Source: an uncultured Chitinophagaceae bacterium
GTDB lineage: Bacteria; Bacteroidota; Bacteroidia; Chitinophagales; Chitinophagaceae
NCBI GenBank assembly: GCA_937958995.1
Contig: CALGAP010000016.1
Span: forward strand, 90,788 to 154,787
Length of the DNA stretch: 64,000 bases
Reading direction: 5' to 3'
A program made the position numbers and the translations under genes. This document shows positions 47,280-56,061 of this stretch, piece by piece; position 1 is the first letter of the stretch, and each line of letters begins with the position of its first letter. The notes beneath the pieces are model-generated. The model had not been told where the DNA came from. It ran no database searches and was given only the letters and a program-made list of their open reading frames with translations.

Positions 47280-48238
47280 TTAAGTTGTACCATTTTCTTG
47301 TTTAAACCTGTTTACCTCAATCCCGAACTTCTTCATCCGCGAACTCAACGTGGTGGGTGGCACACCGATCAGTGCGGCGGCACCATCTGCGCCAAACACT
47401 TTCCCCTTAGTGACTCGCAATGCCCGCTCGATATTTTCAATTTCTATTTTCTCCAGTTCGTCAATTGCAGGTGACCCTGTATCCACCTGGCTCCGGGTTG
47501 AGCGCCTTGCAGGTGGGTGAAAGGTATGGCTTGCTGCAGTTTTTGATAGCCCTCGGGGGCAAGGTAGTTTCGTATGTGTTGCCCTGTTAGCATGGCAGCA
47601 TCGGCACCGAATGTACGGTGGGCCGATTCGTTGGCCTGCGTGATTCTCAACTCCGTATCCAGTTCTACAATAGCATCCATGGTGCCATTAAGCAGTCGGC
47701 TCAATTTAGATTCACTCTCCTGCAATTTTTTTTCATCATGCAGGCGACGCAGCTCTGCCTCAGCGCGGGAGGCAAACAATTGAAAGATCACAAATACTTC
47801 GGGAATCTCCTCCATGGGCTGCTGGTCGAGCAGTGCCAGGTGACCCATTACTTTTCCGTTATGGTCTTTCAGCGCAAGTCCCATATAACTCACCGCACCC
47901 AGCGAGGGAAGATCGGGATCGCCGGGGTACAACTCGATCACTTTATCGGGAATATGACATATAGAATCTGATTTCAATACCGGCTCGCAGGGAGTGCCCT
48001 TTACGGTATACTTATACTCATCCACAAATTTTCCGTTGAGCCAGAAAGCGAGAGAGTTGAGCTGATGTGCTTCTTCAAGATATTCTGTCACCCACACGCC
48101 ATGCACCTGCAACACTTCGCCCAGTTGTTTTACCAGTTGCCTGAAAAACTGCTGACCGGTATGTGCCGATGTGCCCTCGAAAATTCTTTTCAAAGCAATC
48201 ATCAGCGAAGGAGCCTGCCTGCGGGCCGATTGGGTCAT
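47280..48238 (-). pseudogene. Sigma-54 activator with the AAA+ domain deleted
   Basis: The 5' part (48238-47444) encodes a GAF-like sensor (residues about 20-170, ...VHGVWVTEYLEEAHQLN) and a PAS-like domain (about 183-265, ...MDAIVELDTELRITQANES). The 3' part (47486-47280), in another frame, ends in a Fis-type HTH (GKVFGADGAAALIGVPPTTL then SSRMKKFGIEV). Between them there should be about 230 residues of AAA+ ATPase with the GAFTGA and Walker motifs; none exists. The join lies near 47440-47490. The surviving end is like that of the intact activator at 50293-52980. The N-terminal protein is too short to activate sigma-54 transcription. A fusion assembly error is the main alternative. Confidence 0.82.
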
Positions 48239-48245
48239 TCCTTTC

Positions 48246-48299
48246 TACGATTTATCGTGGCCGAAATTACGATTCTTCGTAGTGCTACGAGAATTCGTA
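48246..48299. promoter_or_regulatory. Triple TACGA-N4-TCGTA enhancer-type dyads
   Basis: Three 14-base dyads with the same arms are at 48246-48259 (TCGTG in the last arm), 48268-48281 and 48286-48299. The first begins eight bases upstream of the broken activator gene, and the last is 13 bases before a sigma-54-like -24 element. This is the expected geometry of an activator binding site array for the OsmC gene. Confidence 0.75.
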
Positions 48300-48311
48300 A
48301 CAGGTAAACTT

Positions 48312-48327
48312 TGGCACGCAGGTTCTA
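48312..48327 (+). promoter_or_regulatory. Sigma-54-like promoter for the OsmC gene
   Basis: TGGCACG-N4-TTCTA fits the -24 element well, but the -12 GC is replaced by CT, so the match is partial. The ATG of the OsmC gene is about 90 bases downstream. Confidence 0.45.
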
Positions 48328-48415
48328 AATATTTGATTCACCGTCACTTACCTATTCTGGCAAGGATATGGATAATCCCGGGTCGAAAATATTTTTCACC
48401 AAAAAGATCAAAATC

Positions 48416-48978
48416 ATGCAAGCAAGTAAAACAAAAATGCTCAACGGTGTAGACATTGAAAGACTCGAAGGCACCATTGCCGCTGTAACCGAGAACCCGG
48501 CTATTGCCGACTTCAAATTGGCGCTGTTAACAAATGGATCACCGGCGGTCACAACCGCTCTCGCATCAAGGGCTTCTATGGCGCCTGCCAGGAAGATGAC
48601 ACCCGCACCGGAACTTTCGTGATGGATAACGACGAACCGCAAATTCTGCTGGGTGAAGACAATGGCGCCAACCCGGTGGAGTATGTGTTGCACGCACTGG
48701 CTGGTTGCTTAACCACCACTATGGTGTATCATGCCGCTGCGAGAGGCATCCAACTCGAAGGTGTTGAATCGAGCCTCGAAGGCGATCTGGACCTGCACGG
48801 ATTTCTTGGACTGAAAGATGTGCCCCGCGGTTACCAAAAACTCCGCGTTCAGTTTAAACTCAGCGGCGACCTTACCCAACAGCAGAAAGAAGAGATTGTG
48901 GCCACAGGAAAGAAATACTCGCCTGTGTTTGATATGATGGGCAGAGCTGTACCCGCATTGGAGGTGACTGTGTTGTAA
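48416..48978 (+). pseudogene. OsmC-family protein gene with a frameshift
   Basis: From the ATG at 48416 the frame gives MQASKTKMLNGVDIERLEG and on to NPAIADFKL, after which it drifts into a short unrelated tail. A one-base-shorter frame from about 48512-48523 onward reads VNKWITGGHNRSRIKGF and FVMDNDEPQILLGED and continues to the intact C-terminal half with GANPVEYVLHALAGC, the peroxidase-linked cysteine of the family. Lost base(s) near TTCAAATTGG explain it. If not a sequencing error, the protein is not made. OsmC proteins remove organic hydroperoxides. A terminator follows at 48995-49044. Confidence 0.82.
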
Positions 48979-48994
48979 GGTTCATGGTTCTGTA

Positions 48995-49044
48995 AGGCTG
49001 TCCCCAGGTTGGTGTGGTGTTGAATATCGGGGCAGCCTTTTTTT
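48995..49044 (+). terminator. Terminator of the OsmC gene
   Basis: AGGCTG-T-CCCC (48995-49005) pairs with GGGGCAGCCT (49029-49038) and is followed by TTTTTTT. It is 17 bases past the stop codon. Confidence 0.8.
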
Positions 49045-50185
49045 ACCCATTCATCTTTTTTCTCAATGCCCGCCTCGTAATCTTTATCCCGCGCACCGCC
49101 TTGTACCTGATCTTTTCATGATGCACCACCCAGCCGCCGATGGCGCCAAGCAGGCTGCCTATCAGCACATCTACCACGCGCGTGGCAATCAGTTCGTGCG
49201 GATCGGCAATGTGGCTGTTAGTTTCGGCCAGCAAAATAGTGAGCGGCGAAATAAACAGCATGGCCAGTATGTAATTTCTCGGCACTATCACTTCCACCAT
49301 GTACTGCAGCAGGATGATGGCAATAACAAGCCCGACGGGGGTCTTCAACGTTAGCAACAACACCCAGCACAAACCCATTCCCCCAATGGTGCCCAATACA
49401 CGATAAAAGCCCCTGCGCCATACATGTGCCGTTGTTGCACCCTGCATCACAGCCAGGCAGGATGTAGGGATCCAGTATGGTTTTTGAAAATTGAGCGCGT
49501 GCGCCAGCATCAGCGAACCAAACATAAAAAATCCAACGATGAGCGCTTCAATATAATCGGCATCTTTTCGTACTACTACTCCATCCAGTGCGTGTTTCGT
49601 ATCGGCAGTGATATCGGGTTTGAAAAAAATAAGACTATTGAGCAACGCCAGGAAGCAGGCCATGATCGTCCCCATAGCCACCAGTCCCATGCGCTCGGGA
49701 ATCATACCCAAATTAAAAGGCATGCCGCTGCCAATGGCGCACAGCATAATGAAAAAGAAATTGCCCGGCGGCGCCAGTCGCAGAGAGAGCGAGATCCAGT
49801 GAATGATCATGCTGAAAACGCCAAAAGCAATGCTCGAAGCAATTGGGTTAAAACTAAAAGTGATCCCTACACCATAAGCTATCAAAAAACCGAAAGAGCA
49901 GATCAGCAATTTAGCCATCCGGCCCACTACGTTTGCCTGCCCGGGCAGGTACAAAATCACCATGCCCGCCAGTCCAACCGTGAGCGATTGAGAAAATTTA
50001 TCAAGGGCCAACCCTATCAACAAGGGAATACCTACGCAAAGCGCTGCCAGCACAGGAACAGACCAGTGACGATTACTGGGTCTCAATCGGAAAATTTCCG
50101 ATATTTCGCGTTTCAGAAAGCCTGATTTTATATCCTGCGTCACATTTCTAAATTTAACTACTAAAGTCGCAAATAAAATGCCCAT
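49043..50185 (-). CDS. FUSC-family inner-membrane protein
   Basis: 380 residues with about ten to twelve hydrophobic segments in two groups (around 45-185 and 215-360) joined by a short soluble loop, the layout of FUSC/aromatic-acid exporters. Recognisable pieces are TSCLAVMQGATTAHVWRRGF and VDVLIGSLLGAIGGWVV. An alternative start at GTG 50143 (VTQDIKSGFLKREI) fits the family start better than the ATG at 50185. The gene is divergent from the intact sigma-54 activator, which may control it. Substrate unknown; aromatic carboxylates are typical. Confidence 0.82.
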   Translation of the reverse strand: MGILFATLVVKFRNVTQDIKSGFLKREISEIFRLRPSNRHWSVPVLAALCVGIPLLIGLALDKFSQSLTVGLAGMVILYLPGQANVVGRMAKLLICSFGFLIAYGVGITFSFNPIASSIAFGVFSMIIHWISLSLRLAPPGNFFFIMLCAIGSGMPFNLGMIPERMGLVAMGTIMACFLALLNSLIFFKPDITADTKHALDGVVVRKDADYIEALIVGFFMFGSLMLAHALNFQKPYWIPTSCLAVMQGATTAHVWRRGFYRVLGTIGGMGLCWVLLLTLKTPVGLVIAIILLQYMVEVIVPRNYILAMLFISPLTILLAETNSHIADPHELIATRVVDVLIGSLLGAIGGWVVHHEKIRYKAVRGIKITRRALRKKMNG

Positions 50186-50292
50186 ACATTAGTGATCACT
50201 TCATCATCTCATCGTGATACGGCTTTCCCCTATTTTTTATCATATGCACACACAAAATGCCTTATCTTTAATTTGATCATTTCTTTCTGCGA

Positions 50293-52980
50293 ATGAAACC
50301 TGCAGGCGTCAAAGGAAATATCAGCAAACGAAAACCAGTACAGGAAAGGGAACATCATTCATCGCCGCAACAGGCAGCAGGCTTCGAAAGAGAACGAAGC
50401 ATTCTGCTGGCCCTGAGTAACGACATTACAAAAGTGCGGGAAAAAGATGATCTTGTAAAAGTTTTTTCATCCAGGCTCAAGCAATACTTCTATTTTACCC
50501 ACACCGTTATATCGCTGATCGACTACGACACCGGTACTTATTTTCCTTTTCTGATCGACAAAGAATCGATGCAGATCAGGCATCGCGCCGAACTGCCTGC
50601 TTTGCTTCAAATGAAATACGTTATTGACGACCCTTTTCTCGCGCAGGTGAAAGATGCGGATGTGTCGGCTATTTTTCTCCTCGACGATATAATGCATCTG
50701 CCTGGCATTCCTGCTTTCATAAAAGTGAATTACGAATGCGGGATCAGGAAGGCGATGATTGTGAAGTTGAAAAACAAGATGAAAACTATCGGCTATGTGC
50801 TGATGTACTCTGATAAGGCAGATAGTTTTCCGGAAGAGTTCAAAAATGTGCTGGAAGGTGTGGCTCCCCATTTGTCCAATGCGGTCACCAATATCATCAT
50901 CAACGAAGAGATCGAGGAAAGAGAAAGAGAAAAGACTATACTGCTATCTCTCAGCGAAGACATAGCCGCGCTCCGAAAACGGGAAGACCTGTTGCAGGTG
51001 GTAAATACGCACATCAAAAATCTCTTTTCCGTAAAGGAGTTCGGCATAGCACATGTAAATGAAGACGGCACTACTTATAGCGCTTTTGTGATTGATGTTC
51101 GTGATAGCGTGAAACAGCTTGCGGGCTTTGATGAGGTTGCCGCAGACAGGTATGATGTCAACGATCCCCTGTTTACCGCCATTATGAAATCCGACGAGCC
51201 CTTGCTGATCGATGTGGATGAGCTGTTGAAAAAACCAGGGATGCCCGCTTATGCACGCATGTGGAAGACGGCCGGGCTAAAAAAGGTGCTGGCCGCCCGA
51301 TTGCAGGCGGGGCACAAAAATACCGGATGTGTGTTCCTGCACTTAGATAGTGCCAACCCGGTTCCGGTAAAATTCAGATTGGTGAAAGCGGTATGCGCGC
51401 ACTTATCGGTAGCGGTCTCCAATATATTATCCAATGAACGGATTGAAAAGAATCACCGGGAACAAACTTTCCTGCTGGAGTTTAGCAACGATATCGCGCG
51501 CGTGAGGACCAAGGCAGAACTGCAGGCCGCCATTTTCAAAGTATTGGAAAAAACCCTGAATATACGGTTGGGTATGATACATGTGATAGAAGAAGATGGT
51601 ATCAATCTTCAACCGTTCATGTACGACAATAAGCTGTATGTAGAATCCAGTTCGAAATCATTTTTTGATGAATTAGTTGCAAAACAGGTCACCACAAATG
51701 AATATTACACTTCCCGCGTACTTGCCAGCGAAGACGGTGTTGTATTCAACGTAGACCAGGAAGCCGCTTCGGGCAACCCCTACGCCAGGTTATGGAAAGC
51801 TACCGGCTATGAAAATATGTATGCCCTGCCACTGCGAACCGGCAACAAAAATATCGGTGCCATCTGGCTGCATGCAAACCGTTTGAGTGCACTGATGGTG
51901 AAGGGTATCTGCGCCCAGATATCCATTGCCATTGCCAATATACAGGCCAACGAAAAACTGCTGGCCTACAAAAAGCAACTCGAGGTAGAGAATGATTACC
52001 TGAGAGAGCAGATCAAAACTATTTACAATTTTTCCGACATCATAGGCAGTGGAGAGGCCATGCAGAAAGTGTATCATTTGATGTCGCTGGTAGCAGAATC
52101 CAATTCTACTGTCTTATTATTAGGAGAAACCGGCACTGGTAAAGAATTAATTGCACGTGCCCTGCACAACGCATCGCCCAGGAACAAAAACCTGATGGTG
52201 AAAGTAAATTGTGCAGCGCTTCCGCCCAATCTCATCGAAAGCGAGTTGTTTGGCCATGAGAAAGGCGCGTTTACCGGCGCTATCGAAAGGCGAATCGGCA
52301 AATTTGAATTGGCGAATAACAGCACCCTGTTTTTAGACGAGATTGGCGAGATGCCGCTCGAGACGCAGGTGAAATTGCTGCGCGTGCTGCAGGAACGCGA
52401 ACTTGAACGCGTCGGCGGCAAAACCACCATTAAAGTTGATGTAAGAATTATTGCCGCCACCAACCGCAATCTCGAAGATGAAGTGAGGGCAGGGCGCTTC
52501 AGATCAGATCTCTATTACCGGTTGAATGTATTTCCCATTACACTGCCTCCGTTAAGAAACCGGATTGAAGATATTGAAGCGCTGGCCAACTTTTTCATCG
52601 CCAGGTACAGCAAAAACTCCGGCCGCAACATCACCTCTATTTCTCCAAAATGCCTGCAGCAATTAAGAAGCTATAGCTGGCCCGGTAATGTGAGAGAACT
52701 CGAACACCTGATTGAGCGAAGCATACTGCTTACGCAGGGGAATGTGTTGGAAGAAGTACAATTACCGGTAACTTTCAACGATGACATTAGCAAATCCGAG
52801 GATACAGGGGGCAAAACACTCGAAGAACTGGAACGCAATTACATTATTGAAGTACTGAAAAGATGCAGCGGTAAAATATCAGGCAAAGGCGGCGCAGCAG
52901 AACATCTAGGTATTCCATCAACTACCTTGCATTCAAAAATGAAAAAGCTTCAGATAGCGAAAGCAGATTATTTTCAATAA
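50293..52980 (+). CDS. Triple-GAF sigma-54 activator
   Basis: 895 residues. Three GAF domains in series are visible as recurring starts (SRLKQYFYFTHTVISL, NTHIKNLFSVKEFGIA, FKVLEKTLNIRLGMI), each ending with NIIIN-, NILSN- or NIQAN-type exits. A coiled linker (EVENDYLREQIKTIYNF) leads to the AAA+ domain (about 575-800): Walker A GETGTGKE at about 610, GAFTGA near 658 and Walker B LFLDEIGEM near 679. A Fis-type HTH ends the protein (GGAAEHLGIPSTTLHSKMKK). All key residues for sigma-54 activation are present. Its 3' end faces a repeat array and two sigma-54-like promoters, which suggests control of the hydrolase operon. Signal inferred: small cyclic or aromatic ligand in the GAFs. Confidence 0.92.
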   Translation: MKPAGVKGNISKRKPVQEREHHSSPQQAAGFERERSILLALSNDITKVREKDDLVKVFSSRLKQYFYFTHTVISLIDYDTGTYFPFLIDKESMQIRHRAELPALLQMKYVIDDPFLAQVKDADVSAIFLLDDIMHLPGIPAFIKVNYECGIRKAMIVKLKNKMKTIGYVLMYSDKADSFPEEFKNVLEGVAPHLSNAVTNIIINEEIEEREREKTILLSLSEDIAALRKREDLLQVVNTHIKNLFSVKEFGIAHVNEDGTTYSAFVIDVRDSVKQLAGFDEVAADRYDVNDPLFTAIMKSDEPLLIDVDELLKKPGMPAYARMWKTAGLKKVLAARLQAGHKNTGCVFLHLDSANPVPVKFRLVKAVCAHLSVAVSNILSNERIEKNHREQTFLLEFSNDIARVRTKAELQAAIFKVLEKTLNIRLGMIHVIEEDGINLQPFMYDNKLYVESSSKSFFDELVAKQVTTNEYYTSRVLASEDGVVFNVDQEAASGNPYARLWKATGYENMYALPLRTGNKNIGAIWLHANRLSALMVKGICAQISIAIANIQANEKLLAYKKQLEVENDYLREQIKTIYNFSDIIGSGEAMQKVYHLMSLVAESNSTVLLLGETGTGKELIARALHNASPRNKNLMVKVNCAALPPNLIESELFGHEKGAFTGAIERRIGKFELANNSTLFLDEIGEMPLETQVKLLRVLQERELERVGGKTTIKVDVRIIAATNRNLEDEVRAGRFRSDLYYRLNVFPITLPPLRNRIEDIEALANFFIARYSKNSGRNITSISPKCLQQLRSYSWPGNVRELEHLIERSILLTQGNVLEEVQLPVTFNDDISKSEDTGGKTLEELERNYIIEVLKRCSGKISGKGGAAEHLGIPSTTLHSKMKKLQIAKADYFQ

Positions 52981-53086
52981 AACAGCTCCTGTAATTAGCA
53001 CGCTTACTATTATCGTTCCACTTTCTGCACAGCTGAATTAATAAATTCTGTACTGAACTATTCCTGCACACTCACTTTTTTCCTGG

Positions 53087-53131
53087 TTAACGAAATATAG
53101 TTAAAGTCTTCGTTAATTGACGAAATATAGT
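53087..53131. promoter_or_regulatory. Repeat array before the hydrolase operon
   Basis: The inverted repeat TTAACGAA (53087-53094) and TTCGTTAA (53109-53116) is followed by a second copy of ACGAAATATAGT (53120-53131) that duplicates 53090-53101 exactly, 30 bases (about three turns) apart. It lies 12 bases upstream of the first sigma-54-like promoter and is a good candidate for the activator's binding site. Confidence 0.7.
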
Positions 53132-53142
53132 GTAATGCTTTT

Positions 53143-53158
53143 TGGCACACCTCCCGCA
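53143..53158 (+). promoter_or_regulatory. Sigma-54-like promoter 1 of the hydrolase operon
   Basis: TGGCAC at 53143-53148 and a -12 GC at 53156-53157 in CCGCA are at the canonical spacing (ten bases between GG and GC). It is about 115 bases before the hydrolase ATG. Confidence 0.65.
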
Positions 53159-53186
53159 AACAACTGATAAACAACCCATTATAGAA

Positions 53187-53202
53187 TGGCACACCTATTG
53201 TT
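53187..53202 (+). promoter_or_regulatory. Sigma-54-like promoter 2 of the hydrolase operon
   Basis: A second TGGCAC at 53187-53192 is followed at the right spacing by TTGT, one base from TTGC. It is 44 bases downstream of promoter 1 and about 70 before the ATG. Confidence 0.45.
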
Positions 53203-53271
53203 TTCGCCGTAATCGATCAGGAACAAAACGAAAAATCAGGAACAGATTTATTCACAATTAAAAAGATTATT

Positions 53272-54273
53272 ATGGCACCAAATGTTAAGCCACTTAAAGC
53301 AGAGAATGATCCACGAATCTTTACGGAGGTAAGACAATTTCTGAAAGCGGTGAACGCAGGAACAGGAAAACCCATTGAACAACTCCATCCCATTGACGCC
53401 AGGAAGGTATTGACAGATGCTCAAAATTCGGTTAGTGTTGACTATTCAGGTATTGAAGAATCTGAACGAACCATTGTGCAGGATAGTGAACAGGTGAAGA
53501 TACATGTTGTGAAGCCGGTAGATGCAAAGCCAGACGCCCCGGTTTTCATATATATCCACGGAGGTGGTTGGGTGTTGGGCGATTATCCAACGCATAGGAG
53601 AATAGTGCGTGACCTTGTGGTACAAAGCGGCGCTGTTGCGGTGTTTCCCGACTACACACCTTCACCCGAAGCTTACTATCCTGTGGCGGTTTACCAGATA
53701 TATGCAGTTGTGAAATGGGTGGCAGAACACGGCGACGAGATTGGCGTAAATGGCAAGAACCTTGCCATTGTCGGCAACAGTGTTGGCGGAAACATGACAG
53801 CCGCGGTAACGTTAATGGCCAAGGAAAAGAGTGGTCCGGCCATAAAAGTACAGGTGCTGCTTTGGCCCGTTACCGACGCCAATTTCGAAACCGGTTCATA
53901 CCAGGAGATGGCAGAAGAAAGGTTTCTTACCAGGAACATGATGGAATGGTTCTGGGACAATTACCTGCCCGATAAGCAGGCACGTAAAGACATATATGCT
54001 TCGCCGCTTAATGCAAGCCTGGAACAGCTGAAAGGTCTTCCCCCGGCATTGATTCAAACTGCCGAAAACGATGTGCTCCGGGATGAAGGTGAAGCCTATG
54101 CCCGCAAACTGAATGAGGCCGGCGTTGAGGTTACACTTACCCGTTATATGGGATTGATTCACGATTTTGGTTTATTGAACGCGCTTGCTGAAGTACCATC
54201 TGTGAAAGTGGCGCTCAAGCAGGCGGCCGATTTCATCAGGAACGGATTGAAACCCGACGGCCCTGTTTATTAA
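53272..54273 (+). CDS. Alpha/beta hydrolase (hormone-sensitive-lipase type)
   Basis: 333 residues. HGGG oxyanion motif at about 96-99 (IYIHGGGWVLGD), nucleophile elbow GNSVGG near 166, acid residue near 265 (NDVLRDE) and histidine in GLIHDFG near 294. The fold is the HSL-like esterase/lipase group. No signal peptide, so the protein acts in the cytoplasm. It is the first gene after the sigma-54-like promoters and is followed by an SDR remnant, which suggests a small pathway for an ester or similar compound. The substrate is unknown. Confidence 0.9.
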   Translation: MAPNVKPLKAENDPRIFTEVRQFLKAVNAGTGKPIEQLHPIDARKVLTDAQNSVSVDYSGIEESERTIVQDSEQVKIHVVKPVDAKPDAPVFIYIHGGGWVLGDYPTHRRIVRDLVVQSGAVAVFPDYTPSPEAYYPVAVYQIYAVVKWVAEHGDEIGVNGKNLAIVGNSVGGNMTAAVTLMAKEKSGPAIKVQVLLWPVTDANFETGSYQEMAEERFLTRNMMEWFWDNYLPDKQARKDIYASPLNASLEQLKGLPPALIQTAENDVLRDEGEAYARKLNEAGVEVTLTRYMGLIHDFGLLNALAEVPSVKVALKQAADFIRNGLKPDGPVY

Positions 54274-54336
54274 CGCGTCAGTCTGAACGTAACAAGCAAC
54301 GAATCGCCATTTTACAAAACTCAAAAACAAAAGATC

Positions 54337-54822
54337 ATGAAAATAATAATCATTGGAGGGACAGGGCGCATCGGCTCCAACCTTGCCTACAGACTTAGCC
54401 AGCAAGGTCATACGGTAATTGCAGCCACTCCATCGTGGGGTGTGAATTCGATCAGGGATGAGGAGGTTTTGCCTGAGATCATGAAAAATGCGGACGTGGT
54501 AGTGGATGTCTCTAACCCGCGCACGCATGAAGACGGGGACATTTTGGCTTTCTTCAAAACATCCACTATCAACCTGATAGCAGCGGGATTGTATGCAGGA
54601 AGAAGACGTGAGGTTGCAATGAATATAGTAGGCGCCGATCGCCTGCCCGACAGTGGTTATCTGCGGGCGCGCATGCCCATGAGTGAGTTGATTCGTTAGT
54701 TTCTGAACATCTCCGATGATTTCAGAACGCTTGTTACGGACGATCACGCGTTTCACTATAAATCAGAATTGGACGATGAATGACTTCTTCCGGGAGAAGA
54801 CGCAAAGCATGGCATTACTTAA
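54337..54822 (+). pseudogene. SDR-type NAD(P)-binding protein with a deleted middle
   Basis: The intact part is residues 1-120: Rossmann GGTGRIG at about 7-13, then VVDVSNPR and VGADRLPDSGY. The frame then stops (TAG after SELIR). In the same frame the next codons read SDDFRTLVTDDHAFHYKSEL, a TGA, and LLPGEDAKHGIT, which is the characteristic end of this NAD(P)H-binding family (TDDHARYFG..LDD..LxPG). About 110 middle residues and the normal catalytic region are gone. It follows the hydrolase by 63 bases, so the original operon was hydrolase plus SDR. Confidence 0.78.
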
Positions 54823-55175
54823 CAGGAAGTTTGGTTTGAATAGCAATTAGTAAAAGAACAACGCCCCGGAATCGTTCAAGAGAGGATATGGCTGCCACCC
54901 AGAGGCCAGTTACTAAAGCCAATGGCCCGGTGCGCAGCCATGCCTCATTTTTTTAAAAACCACATCCGCCCGTTTTGCGGATCAGAGACAACTGCCGCAA
55001 CGAAAAGATATAATAAGCCGCCGCCGCTTAGTGTCCGGGCAAAGGAATTGACGTGGTGAGCGGGCAACAACACATTAACAGGTGATCGGCAGGATGGCAC
55101 TACCTCAAAGTTCTGCGCTAAATACAGCTTTTCCCATTTTTTATATAAGTTGCAGCATCATTAAACCAGGTAGCA
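54823..55175. other. Intergenic region after the SDR remnant
   Basis: 353 bases without a gene. It contains a strong hairpin and T run (54888-54954), described separately. The rest holds the promoter of the HAD gene; none is recognised. Confidence 0.5.
54888..54954 (+). terminator. Long three-part stem followed by a T run
   Basis: ATGGCTGC (54888-54895) pairs with GCAGCCAT (54934-54941), CACC with GGTG, and GGCCA with TGGCC, a nearly continuous stem of about 17 pairs around a 14-base loop. TTTTTTT follows at 54948-54954. This fits a terminator of the hydrolase operon, but the length leaves room for a structured RNA. Confidence 0.6.
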
Positions 55176-55892
55176 ATGGATTTGACGAATAGTACTGCCA
55201 ATACAAAACCTTCTTATATCTTGTTTGATGTTTATGAAACGCTGATCAATATGAGCGAGATAGAAAGGAAGGTGAACGACCTGCTGGGTAGCAAGCGCGG
55301 CTATATCATCTGGTTCAACCTGTTTATGGAATATTGCTTTGTGGACACCTGCATAGACCAGTTTAACGATTTCACTTCAATAGCCCGCGCCACCATGCAA
55401 ATGGCGGGAAAAATGCTGGGAAAAAATATCGACATCTACGATATTGATCGCACGTTGGAAAGGCTTAAACACCTGCCCGTGCATGGCGATGTGCAGGAAG
55501 GCCTATCCATGCTAAATGATGATGGCCTGTATATCGCCGCCCTTACCAACAGCGCCGAGGCTACTGTAAGCGAGCGAATGGAGCGCACAGGCCTGGTGTC
55601 TTACTTCAGAAAAGTGCTCAGCGCAGAGCATATCAGGAAATACAAGCCTGACTTGAAAGTATATCAATGGGCGGCAGCCCAGATCAATGCCCACCCTTCT
55701 GAGATCATTTTAGTCTCTTCGCACAGCTGGGATCTTGCAGGCGCAGCCAATGCCGGCATGAAAACGGCTTACCTGAAACGAACCGAAAAAATGGCTTACC
55801 CACTGGCAACGGCGCCAGACTATATGGCCACCAGCCTGGTGGAGCTGGCCACCCAAATCAGCCCAAATATTCAGCGGTTTTCGATGATGTAA
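55176..55892 (+). CDS. HAD-superfamily hydrolase (haloacid dehalogenase type II-like)
   Basis: 238 residues. Nucleophile D18 in FDVYETL, threonine/serine motif in ALTNS near 127, lysine in KYKPDLKV near 160, and the acidic end motif in SSHSWDLAGAANAGM. The cap domain between the first two motifs is helical. The family hydrolyses 2-haloacids or phosphoesters; the substrate is not known. In many HAD proteins DxD replaces the DxY seen here, which fits the dehalogenase branch. Confidence 0.85.
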   Translation: MDLTNSTANTKPSYILFDVYETLINMSEIERKVNDLLGSKRGYIIWFNLFMEYCFVDTCIDQFNDFTSIARATMQMAGKMLGKNIDIYDIDRTLERLKHLPVHGDVQEGLSMLNDDGLYIAALTNSAEATVSERMERTGLVSYFRKVLSAEHIRKYKPDLKVYQWAAAQINAHPSEIILVSSHSWDLAGAANAGMKTAYLKRTEKMAYPLATAPDYMATSLVELATQISPNIQRFSMM

Positions 55893-56061
55893 GACCTGAC
55901 CGGTCACTTATCAACCGGTACATCTGCCTGCGGCGGGCGAATCAAAAACAACTGCCGCTGTTTCATCCCACATTTTCTACCATTGAGCAGAAAATCAAAA
56001 CGAAAATCTTTCCGGCCCTGTCATCTATAGCACTCAGGTACATCACCTTCACATTATTATC

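Noticed and set aside
54888..54941. Riboswitch in front of the HAD gene
   Set aside because: No known aptamer consensus is seen, it is over 200 bases before the gene, and the T run behind the stem points to termination of the preceding operon.
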